Below the pieces are notes generated by a model that was given only the letters and a program-made list of their open reading frames with translations, had not been told where the DNA came from and ran no database searches. The translations under genes were made by a program, and so were the position numbers. Below are positions 1 to 6,240 of a DNA stretch of 11,767 bases, one piece after another (position 1 is the first letter of the stretch; every line of letters starts with the position of its first letter). This stretch comes from Jaenimonas drosophilae (taxonomy: Eukaryota > Euglenozoa > Kinetoplastea > Trypanosomatida > Trypanosomatidae). Location: positions 1-11,767 of the forward strand of contig JASAON010001314.1 in assembly GCA_030849065.1 (NCBI GenBank). Reading direction: 5' to 3'.

Positions 1-18
1 ACACATTCATAAACACGA

Positions 19-498
19 ATGTCTGCCAAGGGAGTTGCCACGGAGACGGTGAAGGCCGCCGGCGCGAGCTGCAAGGCCAGCGACTGTGTATCTCGGTGCA
101 TCGTCACCCCGCTCATCAACACCGCCAAGAAGATAGAGGCCCGCTCGGCTCTCAAGCTTACCCGGGCAGACCCCACCATCGCCGCGGCCATGCAGCAGCA
201 CGCCGCCACCGGTGCCGATGTGGCAAGCATCAGCACGAAGCGCTTCATGCGTGAGCAGCGCCAGCTGATGAGCTACCGTGTGGTGCGCTGCTTTGAGGAG
301 GCACGCTACGTGGCGTCTGGAGCCTACTTCAAGCCCTACTCTGCGGCCAAGTTTGTGCAGGACCTCCGCTTCTTCACGCAGGCGCTCTTCCTCTTCATTA
401 TGATGGTTCTTGCTGGCCGCCGCAGCGTCTACCCGCCCATCGCCCCGGATAGCCCATTGGCCATCGCCCTGCAGCACAAGACTAACCCTAACTACTAA
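19..498 (+). CDS. Small mitochondrial membrane protein, probable ATP synthase subunit g
   Basis: This 159-residue protein starts at the first ATG after an in-frame TAA at 10-12, so the start is well supported even though most of the 5' UTR lies outside the window. The N-terminal ~60 residues are Ala/Lys/Arg-rich and could act as a mitochondrial targeting region. One hydrophobic segment lies near the C-terminus (about residues 118-137, FFTQALFLFIMMVLAG), followed by GRRSVYP. ATP synthase subunit g, a membrane-part subunit next to subunit e that helps dimerise the enzyme, also ends with a transmembrane helix followed by a GRR-type motif and a short tail, so the match is plausible. From memory, and unverified, the T. 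brucei subunit g gene lies near PWWP/TFIIS-like genes on chromosome 2, which would fit the neighbours here. The gene is real beyond doubt; the product name is an inference. Confidence 0.6.
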   Translation: MSAKGVATETVKAAGASCKASDCVSRCIVTPLINTAKKIEARSALKLTRADPTIAAAMQQHAATGADVASISTKRFMREQRQLMSYRVVRCFEEARYVASGAYFKPYSAAKFVQDLRFFTQALFLFIMMVLAGRRSVYPPIAPDSPLAIALQHKTNPNY

Positions 499-533
499 GT
501 GGTGGGTGGATGACGACGAGGATGCACACGCAC

Positions 534-554
534 GTGTGAGTGTGTGTGTGTATG
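534..554 (+). repeat. GT-rich dinucleotide tract
   Basis: A run of TG/GT dinucleotides interrupted by GA and TA lies 36 bases after the stop codon of the gene at 19-498, within its presumed 3' UTR. Similar tracts follow several other stop codons in the window. Confidence 0.7.
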
Positions 555-767
555 TTCGTTGTGAATGCCAACGTTGTGTTTCACCTGTGAAGGTGTGAAC
601 ATCATGTGTGTGTAGTTGCACCTCTTTTGGCTTGTGCTACTCACGCAGTCAGTCCTCTGGAGTTTGCTGGATAGCGGCAGACGAACGGTGTATGTCGAGG
701 AGTGGTGATGCGTGAGTTGTTCAGTGAACGCACGGCGTTTGGCTGCGCCGCCCTCTCCGTCCTTTCT

Positions 768-793
768 CCAACACCCCCCCCCGGGGGTGTTGG
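768..793. other. Perfect GC-rich hairpin
   Basis: An 11-base arm (768-778, CCAACACCCCC) is exactly complementary to 783-793 (GGGGGTGTTGG), with four C residues as the loop. It lies between the first gene and the acceptor of the second. It could be a structured 3' UTR element or a homopolymer-associated sequencing artefact. Kinetoplastids do not use bacterial-type hairpin terminators, so it is not called as one. Confidence 0.6.
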
Positions 794-1090
794 TGCTATG
801 CTTCATGGTGCATTGCATTAACTCGATGCAGTGATGGTACAGGTGCGTCGGGGTTGCGCATCCGCATGCGTTGTGAAGAGGGACGTCGTGAGCGGCAATC
901 GTAGTATAAACAACATTTCTAGTGGAAGTGGTTAATGGCTAGTGCGAGTGCGCGGATGGAGGTTGGCGTACTCAGCCGCCATCCGAGGATTCAAACCCCT
1001 TTTTTGTTGTTGTTATCGGTGTTGTTGTGGCATGTGTGCGCATCGCACGCCTCCACATTCTTCCTTTCTCAATGTATTTTCACGACTGAT

Positions 1091-1141
1091 TCTCTCTTCT
1101 CTCTTCTCATTTATCCTATTCGGTTTGCAACAACACACAAG
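1091..1141 (+). promoter_or_regulatory. Predicted spliced-leader acceptor (polypyrimidine tract plus AG)
   Basis: A long CT-rich tract at about 1091-1120 is followed by AG at 1140-1141. Splicing there leaves a 58-base 5' UTR with no ATG before the start at 1200, which explains why open frames beginning upstream at 935 or 942 should not be used. Confidence 0.65.
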
Positions 1142-1199
1142 AAGCAAACATACAACAACAACAACTATCCTGTGCGTTAGGTACAACATCGTCATCATC

Positions 1200-2373
1200 A
1201 TGGCCAACTACCTTCCTGGTGACCGTGTGTGGGTGATTGTGGAGGGCTACGATTGGTGGCCCGCACGTGTTATTGGGGAGGAGCAGCTCGAGGCACCTCG
1301 TCGTGATGGCTGCAACACCACCGTCGCCTTCTACCCAGGCACCACGACACCAGAAAGCACCTACGACCTCCACAGCACCCGCGATGCACACATCATCTGC
1401 TTCTTTGAAACCAGCTCTCAAAAGGCGGTGACGAGTAACGCCGACCTGCAGGCGGCGATCCAACACGCGCTCGCCGATGATGCGGCCAACCCTCTCCAGT
1501 CGGCCAACGTTGTGGCGGCCTCCGCCTCGGTGCCGGCGGCCACCACCACCTCCGCGGCGAAGGATAAGTCGCGACGCAAGCGGGATCGCGAGGAGGTTGG
1601 CGGAGGTCTTCCCTCCTCTGCAATTCACAACAACGGCGCACACAATCAAGCAAACAGCGCAGACTTCCGAAGCCTCAGCAACAGCACCTTGATGGAGCTC
1701 GGCGCAAAGATTCGTGCCGCCGTGGATGCTGCCGACTTGGCCACCCTGCGTACTCTTCTCTGCCGTCTAGAGCACGTCGATGTGAGCCAATCTGCCCTTT
1801 CACACACTGGGATTNTCACCACTCAGGATCCAACCCATCAGCTCACCAACCTTTGATGCATCACCGTCGAGCTCCGCCGTATTCTCCCCAACAGGGGTAC
1901 GCACCAGCTTTGCGCAGACAGTACGCATGCTACTGGATAGCCCCAACAACAACAGTGGTGGTGCGGCAGCTGGTGCGGATGTGTGCGATCGCGTGGCGAA
2001 GGAGCTCACCGCCGACATCACCGACACCGATGACCGCATTTTGCTCATCTCTCGTCTACGTAACCCTGATTTGGCCTTCTTGCGTGAGAATCTTCTCACG
2101 AAGAGGTGGACCCCGCGGCAGTACCTCGAACAGCCCGAGGAGGTCTTTAAGACCACAAAGGAAAAGGCCGATGAGCAACAACGTTTGCGGTTGTTGATGG
2201 AGGCGACGGAGCGCGCCAAGACGGCCCATCTCCGTATCACTGAGCTCATCGCCTGCCCCGATTGCGGCAAGAAGCGTGCTCACTTCTACGAGCAACAGAC
2301 GCGAGGTGCTGATGAGCCAACCACGAAGTTCTTCACGTGCTTGGAGTGCAAGCGTACGTGGACGGAGGAATAA
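1200..2373 (+). CDS. PWWP-domain TFIIS-like transcription elongation factor (first copy), frame broken at an N
   Basis: This is a probable nuclear RNA polymerase II elongation factor of the TFIIS2 type, a form with an N-terminal PWWP domain known in trypanosomes. The PWWP domain covers about residues 3-75, with the signature as DWWP (18-21). A basic nuclear-localisation-like cluster (SRRKRDRE) follows. An LW-type TFIIS N-domain begins near residue 165 and breaks off at residue 205 (TGI). The central TFIIM-like domain follows at about 240-335 (LRNPDLAFLREN). The C-terminal zinc ribbon has C352, C355, C380 and C383, and the hairpin Asp-Glu pair (D371-E372 in ADEP) that in TFIIS enters the polymerase active site to stimulate RNA cleavage. 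The frame runs to a stop at 1854-1856, but the neighbouring frame is open from before the N at 1815 to 2373. Ignoring the N joins them into 390 residues (residue numbers here assume that). Splitting by sequencing error or a collapsed gap is far likelier than a true pseudogene. Confidence 0.85.
1815..1815. other. Single unknown base (N) at a frame break
   Basis: The only N in the window lies exactly where the reading frame of the first PWWP/TFIIS gene changes and where similarity to the LW domain is lost. It is either one spurious base or the marker of a collapsed assembly gap of unknown length. Confidence 0.9.
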
Positions 2374-2452
2374 CGAAGATTGGTTCTGTGGCTGTAGGGA
2401 TGGACTGAGGTAGCTGGCAGATGCAGATGAAAAGGAAGGAACTTCCTGAAGA

Positions 2453-2470
2453 GTGTGTGTGTGCGCGCGC
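2453..2470 (+). repeat. GT then GC dinucleotide tract
   Basis: Alternating GT followed by alternating GC lies 80 bases after the stop codon at 2373, in the presumed 3' UTR. Alternating purine-pyrimidine sequence of this kind is also prone to Z-DNA formation. Confidence 0.7.
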
Positions 2471-2730
2471 CGACCGCATATGAAGCGCAACATTCTTCTA
2501 GTCATTCACGATCTCCTCTGCCGATGGTCTACGCCTCCAATGTACGGAAGCATTCCCTCTTGTGATTTGCTGCGATAGAGTTAAGGTGCCCACTCATCCA
2601 TTCACGCACGAACAGAAATGTGTGCGACTGTGTTGGGTGAGGTACGTTGGAGGGGGTAGTGGATGGAGTCGCTAAACATGCAGCTGCATGCACCGATATA
2701 CTTGCGTATGGCGTTTGGTTCATTATTGAA

Positions 2731-2744
2731 GTGTGTGTGTGTGT
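2731..2744 (+). repeat. (GT)7 microsatellite
   Basis: Seven uninterrupted GT units lie in the intergenic region between the two PWWP/TFIIS genes. Confidence 0.85.
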
Positions 2745-3016
2745 TTTGTGGCGATGGGCATGTGAGAAATGGTACAGCCCTCCTCTTCACCTTCTTCTCC
2801 GTCTATGCTCTCGTGGTTCCCTATGGGCTCTCAACGCAGCTTATGTGGCATTAGTGCCAACGCAACACATCATAACACGTGGACCAACGTACTGCGTCAC
2901 CGGTGAATATTCGTGCGTGGAATCTTTGTGGCTATTTCGCTCCCACAGCTCTACCTAAGCACGTAACAAAGAAGAAACTACTCGCCAACGCACACGTTGT
3001 TGGTCGGTTACTTCAT

Positions 3017-3051
3017 TTCATTCATTCATTCATCATCATCATCATCATCAT
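3017..3051 (+). repeat. ATTC repeats followed by (CAT)7
   Basis: Several TTCA/ATTC units at 3017-3030 run directly into seven CAT units at 3031-3051. The array sits upstream of the pyrimidine tract of the next gene's acceptor, in presumed non-coding sequence. Confidence 0.85.
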
Positions 3052-3071
3052 CACACGCATACACAGATTCA

Positions 3072-3124
3072 TTCTACTCCCTCCCTCTGCTTTTGTTTGT
3101 TTTTCACACACACGTACACCTCAG
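3072..3124 (+). promoter_or_regulatory. Predicted spliced-leader acceptor for the second PWWP/TFIIS gene
   Basis: A CT-rich tract at about 3072-3103 and a CACCTCAG acceptor with AG at 3123-3124 leave a 25-base, ATG-free 5' UTR before the start at 3150. This excludes the upstream in-frame ATG at 2997, whose extra residues would be translated from the CAT repeat. Confidence 0.65.
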
Positions 3125-3149
3125 CTGCTCTTTCTTGCTTGTGTTGTGG

Positions 3150-4697
3150 ATGGCCACCACCTACCACCTCCACCAGCTCGTCTGGGTAAAACAGGAGGGC
3201 TACCCGTGGTGGCCCGGCATTGTATATGATCCTTCACAGCTCGACGATCATACCAACACTCATGATGAAGATGGCAAGCTCTGCATTCTATGCTTGCCCA
3301 CGTCGGCATCAACGGTGTTGTTTGTTGATGATGCGCAGGATGTGGAGATCATCCGGCCATTTCGTGGCCCGAGTGTGGATGATGGATTGGTGGCCGAGGG
3401 TCTGGCGAGCGACGATGGTGAAGAAGGAAGTTGTGCGGCAGCAGTACGCGAGGCGTTGACGTTGTTCGCCAAACAAGACGCGGATAGTGTAGCAGCCGGC
3501 TCTAGCTCCATCCACGTGGATGAACCACACCCTAGCACGTTGAAGGATGCTGCCATGGAACGCAAACGCCCACGTCGTAGCGATGATGATGGCAGTGACC
3601 ATGAGGAAGATGATCTTCTCTTGCTGGACGCCAACAGTGATGAGCTGCCCCAAAAGAAGAAGAAGGCCAGCGACGATGTCGGCCGCCAACGTACGATGGA
3701 TGAGTTCTTTGAAGAAGAGGCCAAGAAGGAGCCACCGCAATTTTTCGCCGACAATGATCGCGACTACTACACCAAACAAACAAAGGGTAAGAAGGCCACC
3801 GATGCACAACTTGTGGAGCTCCGCGAACACATAACCGCCGCCATCGCCCACTGCCTCAGCCACGGATCCTACGAGGAGAAGCAGGATGAGATCCTCGGCT
3901 ACCTCCGCCAGCTCGCCAATGTTGTCGTGAGCCTCGATCAGCTCACCAGCATCCAAATTGGCGTGGTGGTGGGCCAGCTTCTGAAACGTTCCTTCCCTGC
4001 GCGCATCAACCAGCTTGCACAGGCCGTTCTGGAGTGCTGGTACAGCCAACTTCCCGATGCGGTGCGGCAAAGTGTAGTGACGAACAGCGAGCTCGACCGG
4101 TGCTCCAACGACACCAACGCGGAGGCACGGTCAGACCGTGTTGATGCCTCACTCGGGGCGGTTGGAGTACACCTCTTTGAATCATTTACGGATGAGGAGA
4201 TATTTTCAGCCCCGTTGGGCGTGGATTTGGTGCAGCTCTGCAAGGAGATTGAGGTGCTGTTGATGGAGAAGGCCAACAACGATGCAGATCTGCGCATCAT
4301 GCTCCTCAGTAGCATGGCAGATGCGGCGTGTGCCCCGGTACGCCAGGCCCTGATTGACGGCATCATCTCCACCGAGGATATCGTGGATAATGCCCGCGAT
4401 CTTCTCGCCCTCGTTCGTCCTCGTGGCAACAAGACGCGCCACGGCCTGCGTCTGAGCTCAACCAACCTCCAGAGCCCGGTGCGAGATGGCTCTGTGGGCT
4501 CCCCAAACAGTCCCGCCTCGCCGGAGTTTTCCTCCCCGACGGGCCGCAACACCACCATCACCACGCTCTATCCTTGCCCCAGTTGTGGGGCGAGTGAGGC
4601 GTACCGCAGTGTGTACTCTGTGCAGGCACACGATAGCTTCCCCGAGGTGCTCCGCTGTCGGAAGTGCAACTCAACGTGGAATATAGCCGATGGGTGA
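3150..4697 (+). CDS. PWWP-domain TFIIS-like protein (second copy) with degenerate zinc-ribbon hairpin and PIP-box motif
   Basis: This intact 515-residue protein is a tandem paralogue of the gene at 1200-2373. The PWWP domain covers about residues 6-75, with the canonical PWWP at 19-22. Residues 136-200 are charged and disordered-looking: a basic cluster ERKRPRR (137-143), an acidic stretch, a second basic cluster KKKK (169-172), then QRTMDEFF (180-187), an exact fit to the PCNA-binding consensus QxxΨxxFF. The LW/TFIIS N-domain follows at about 218-300 and a TFIIM-like helical domain at about 358-420. The C-terminal zinc ribbon has C476, C479, C503 and C506 plus W510. In the hairpin the Asp-Glu pair of active TFIIS is missing (AHDSFPEV at 493-500). 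I infer a nuclear chromatin- and polymerase-associated protein that probably does not stimulate transcript cleavage. The start at 3150 is set by the acceptor and by the position of the PWWP domain. Confidence 0.88.
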   Translation: MATTYHLHQLVWVKQEGYPWWPGIVYDPSQLDDHTNTHDEDGKLCILCLPTSASTVLFVDDAQDVEIIRPFRGPSVDDGLVAEGLASDDGEEGSCAAAVREALTLFAKQDADSVAAGSSSIHVDEPHPSTLKDAAMERKRPRRSDDDGSDHEEDDLLLLDANSDELPQKKKKASDDVGRQRTMDEFFEEEAKKEPPQFFADNDRDYYTKQTKGKKATDAQLVELREHITAAIAHCLSHGSYEEKQDEILGYLRQLANVVVSLDQLTSIQIGVVVGQLLKRSFPARINQLAQAVLECWYSQLPDAVRQSVVTNSELDRCSNDTNAEARSDRVDASLGAVGVHLFESFTDEEIFSAPLGVDLVQLCKEIEVLLMEKANNDADLRIMLLSSMADAACAPVRQALIDGIISTEDIVDNARDLLALVRPRGNKTRHGLRLSSTNLQSPVRDGSVGSPNSPASPEFSSPTGRNTTITTLYPCPSCGASEAYRSVYSVQAHDSFPEVLRCRKCNSTWNIADG

Positions 4698-4778
4698 GTG
4701 AGGTGGTGTGTGTGCTTCATCACCACCACAATACACACCTACATGCATTCACTTGATGGTTGGTTGGCATGTTGTTAC

Positions 4779-4804
4779 TGTGTGTATGTGTGTGTGTGTG
4801 GTGT
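4779..4804 (+). repeat. TG-rich dinucleotide tract
   Basis: A TG run with single TA and GG interruptions lies 82 bases after the stop codon at 4697. Shorter GT-rich sequence starts almost at the stop itself. Confidence 0.75.
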
Positions 4805-4977
4805 AGTGAGTCCTGGTGTGGTACGGCATCATTTAACGGCATCAAATAAGCCACGTCTAGAAAACAACAACAAAATATGTCGTGGCACACATCAACAACA
4901 TGGTGTGGAGATGTGGTGAGCTCTGCACACATTTGTGCTGGCTGGGATGTATCATGCAACATCATTCCATCATTAAT

Positions 4978-4993
4978 ATCTTCTTCCTCATAG
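4978..4993 (+). promoter_or_regulatory. Predicted spliced-leader acceptor for the CHAP gene
   Basis: A short pyrimidine tract (TATCTTCTTCCTC) is followed by AG at 4992-4993. The resulting 5' UTR of 51 bases has no ATG before 5045, which supports that start. Confidence 0.55.
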
Positions 4994-5044
4994 CATCATT
5001 CACTGCAACAACAAAACAAGCAAACGTCAAGTCTTCAGCGACGC

Positions 5045-5905
5045 ATGGGCCGACGCGAGACCCCGGCCTCATTGACCGGCTCCCCAACCGCCCAGCACGC
5101 ATCACCCGAATCCCCGAAACAGGGCGATGTGGCGGCAGAGGAGGAACAGCTCGGCAGTCGCTACTTCACGCCAAAACACCTGAGCACATTTCTGAAGTGG
5201 TCCTTGAGCATCTTGCTCGTGCTCTTCCTTTCCTTTGTGGTGTTTGGGGTGCTCTACAGCGGCCTGCGCTACCACCGCGGTGCGAAGGAGACCTCTGCCA
5301 ACTGCGAATCGCCTTTTGGTACGATTTTAGGTGCCAGCGATGAGGTCATTGGCTACAGCAACTGCAATTCCAACTACATCTCTTCCAGCATGTATCGGAT
5401 GGCACATCTCAGCAGTGGTGGTGCACCCGACACGTGGGCTGATGGCTTCACTGGCCTGCAGTGGCAGTGCGTGGAGTACGCCAGACGCTATTGGATGTTG
5501 CGTGGAAGCCCGGAGCCGGCCTACTTTGGTGATGTGGATGGGGCGGCGGATATTTGGAGGCTCAGCACCGTCCAGCTCGTGCGCAATGCGTCGATGGAGC
5601 TCCCGCTCTACGCCTTTCCGAATGGCCGCAGCGTGCAACGGGGCGGCAGCGCACCACAAAAAGGAGATCTCCTCATTTACCCACGCGATGATGGCACCAA
5701 CTTCCCCTATGGGCATGTGGCGGTAATTGTGCTGGTGGAGCCACACCAAGTGTATGTGGCGGAGCAGAACTGGCTGAGCAAACAGTGGCCGGCACCCTTT
5801 CACAACTACACGCGTTCTATTCCTCTTCGATATGAAGCCATGAGCTACTTTTTGGATGACCCCGACGGCGATCTTCTTGGGTGGATGCGGTACGGAAGCC
5901 ACTGA
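5045..5905 (+). CDS. Membrane-anchored CHAP-domain amidase, glutathionylspermidine/trypanothione amidase-like
   Basis: This 286-residue protein has a Ser/Pro/Glu-rich N-terminal stretch, one transmembrane helix at about residues 52-74, and a CHAP (NlpC/P60-like cysteine amidohydrolase/peptidase) domain from about residue 95 to the end. Visible catalytic residues are C142 (WQCVEYARR), H224 (YGHVAV) and E240 (VAEQNW); the 16-residue His-to-Glu spacing equals that of the amidase domain of E. coli glutathionylspermidine synthetase/amidase. The final GWM motif is also shared. That family cleaves the amide bond of glutathionylspermidine or trypanothione. Here the ATP-grasp synthetase half is absent, so it can only hydrolyse. 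Two N-glycosylation sequons in the CHAP part (NAS and NYT) suggest the domain faces the secretory lumen or outside (type II orientation), where substrates could also be peptidoglycan or other amides. Fold confidence is high; substrate is unknown. Confidence 0.88.
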   Translation: MGRRETPASLTGSPTAQHASPESPKQGDVAAEEEQLGSRYFTPKHLSTFLKWSLSILLVLFLSFVVFGVLYSGLRYHRGAKETSANCESPFGTILGASDEVIGYSNCNSNYISSSMYRMAHLSSGGAPDTWADGFTGLQWQCVEYARRYWMLRGSPEPAYFGDVDGAADIWRLSTVQLVRNASMELPLYAFPNGRSVQRGGSAPQKGDLLIYPRDDGTNFPYGHVAVIVLVEPHQVYVAEQNWLSKQWPAPFHNYTRSIPLRYEAMSYFLDDPDGDLLGWMRYGSH

Positions 5906-6240
5906 TACTCCTCTCACCCACACATTGTGTTTGCTTGCATTCAAACAGGGGCACCGAGTACTTCTATTTTGTTGCTGTATGATTGATGAGGGGAGCTCAC
6001 AACACTCGTATCCTATGCACAACGGGGAATACATGAGGTTGCACATGTACGCACATGCTGCCAATACCGTCTTTATGCATCTTTTTCTTCCTGTTGTCAT
6101 TTCGTGTAGGAACTCTGCAAGCAACAACATCCGCCAAGTTGCGAGCAGCGAACTTATTCCGTGGATCAGCTAACAACATCGCCCGCCGCACAACACACGC
6201 CGAGGCTTGAGTGTGACCGTCACAACCACAGGCACCAACC
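5906..6240. other. Intergenic region upstream of the mucin-like gene
   Basis: No gene is seen. The first 170 bases are mixed 3' UTR-like sequence with little GT repeat, followed by a pyrimidine tract, an acceptor at 6108-6109 and a 131-base ATG-free leader. Confidence 0.65.
6070..6109 (+). promoter_or_regulatory. Predicted spliced-leader acceptor for the mucin-like gene
   Basis: A T/C-rich tract at about 6070-6096 is followed by GTAG with AG at 6108-6109. The predicted 5' UTR (6110-6240) contains no ATG. Confidence 0.6.

Larger units (their letters stand above)
499..1199. other. Intergenic region between the subunit-g-like gene and the first PWWP/TFIIS gene
   Basis: About 700 bases hold no convincing gene. 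The 5' part is GT-rich, as expected of a 3' UTR. The middle contains the hairpin at 768-793 and a second hairpin at 953-985 followed by six T residues at 1000-1005. The 3' part is pyrimidine-rich and ends in a trans-splice acceptor. Short open frames here are compositionally odd and overlap one another. Confidence 0.7.
2374..3149. other. Intergenic region between the two PWWP/TFIIS paralogues
   Basis: This is the longest gene-free stretch, about 780 bases. It holds two GT tracts (2453-2470, 2731-2744), an ATTC/CAT microsatellite (3017-3051) and a pyrimidine-rich run leading to an acceptor at 3123-3124. Open frames at 2647-2958 and 2663-2854 overlap in two frames, encode Cys/Val runs from the GT repeats, and lack an acceptor, so I do not call them genes. 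Confidence 0.65.
4698..5044. other. Intergenic region upstream of the CHAP gene
   Basis: The first part is GT-rich 3' UTR-like sequence, the middle is rich in ACA/CAT triplets, and the end holds the acceptor at 4992-4993. Open frames at 4698-4919 and 4882-5343 show no recognisable protein; the second overlaps the CHAP gene in another frame. Confidence 0.65.

Noticed and set aside
480..495. Telomere-like CTAACCCTAAC at the end of the first gene
   Set aside because: Fewer than two full units, and it encodes the last residues (TNPNY) of a good open frame.
768..793. A Rho-independent terminator
   Set aside because: No T-run follows, and kinetoplastid RNA polymerase II transcription does not use such terminators.
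931..1000. A tRNA gene, suggested by an A-box-like TGGCTAGTGCG, a TTCAAAC loop and a T6 run
   Set aside because: No 7-bp acceptor stem closes the element, the T-stem lacks the conserved G53-C61 pair, and the anticodon-like loop has a pyrimidine at position 37. Kept only as a possible structured RNA.
935..1180. Open frame with a hydrophobic N-terminus (LLLLSVLLWHV) before the first TFIIS-like gene
   Set aside because: The hydrophobic residues come from T-rich splice-tract sequence and the frame spans the predicted acceptor of the next gene.
1200..2373. Calling the first TFIIS-like gene a pseudogene
   Set aside because: The only defect coincides with the window's single N; both sides keep intact domains, including the zinc ribbon with its Asp-Glu pair.
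2647..2958. A possible small gene between the two TFIIS-like genes
   Set aside because: It is translated through a GT repeat, overlaps a second frame of similar length, and has no polypyrimidine-AG acceptor upstream.
3309..4070. Minus-strand open frame of 253 residues opposite the second TFIIS-like gene
   Set aside because: It is the antisense shadow of a gene with clear PWWP, LW and zinc-ribbon domains; all other genes are on the + strand.
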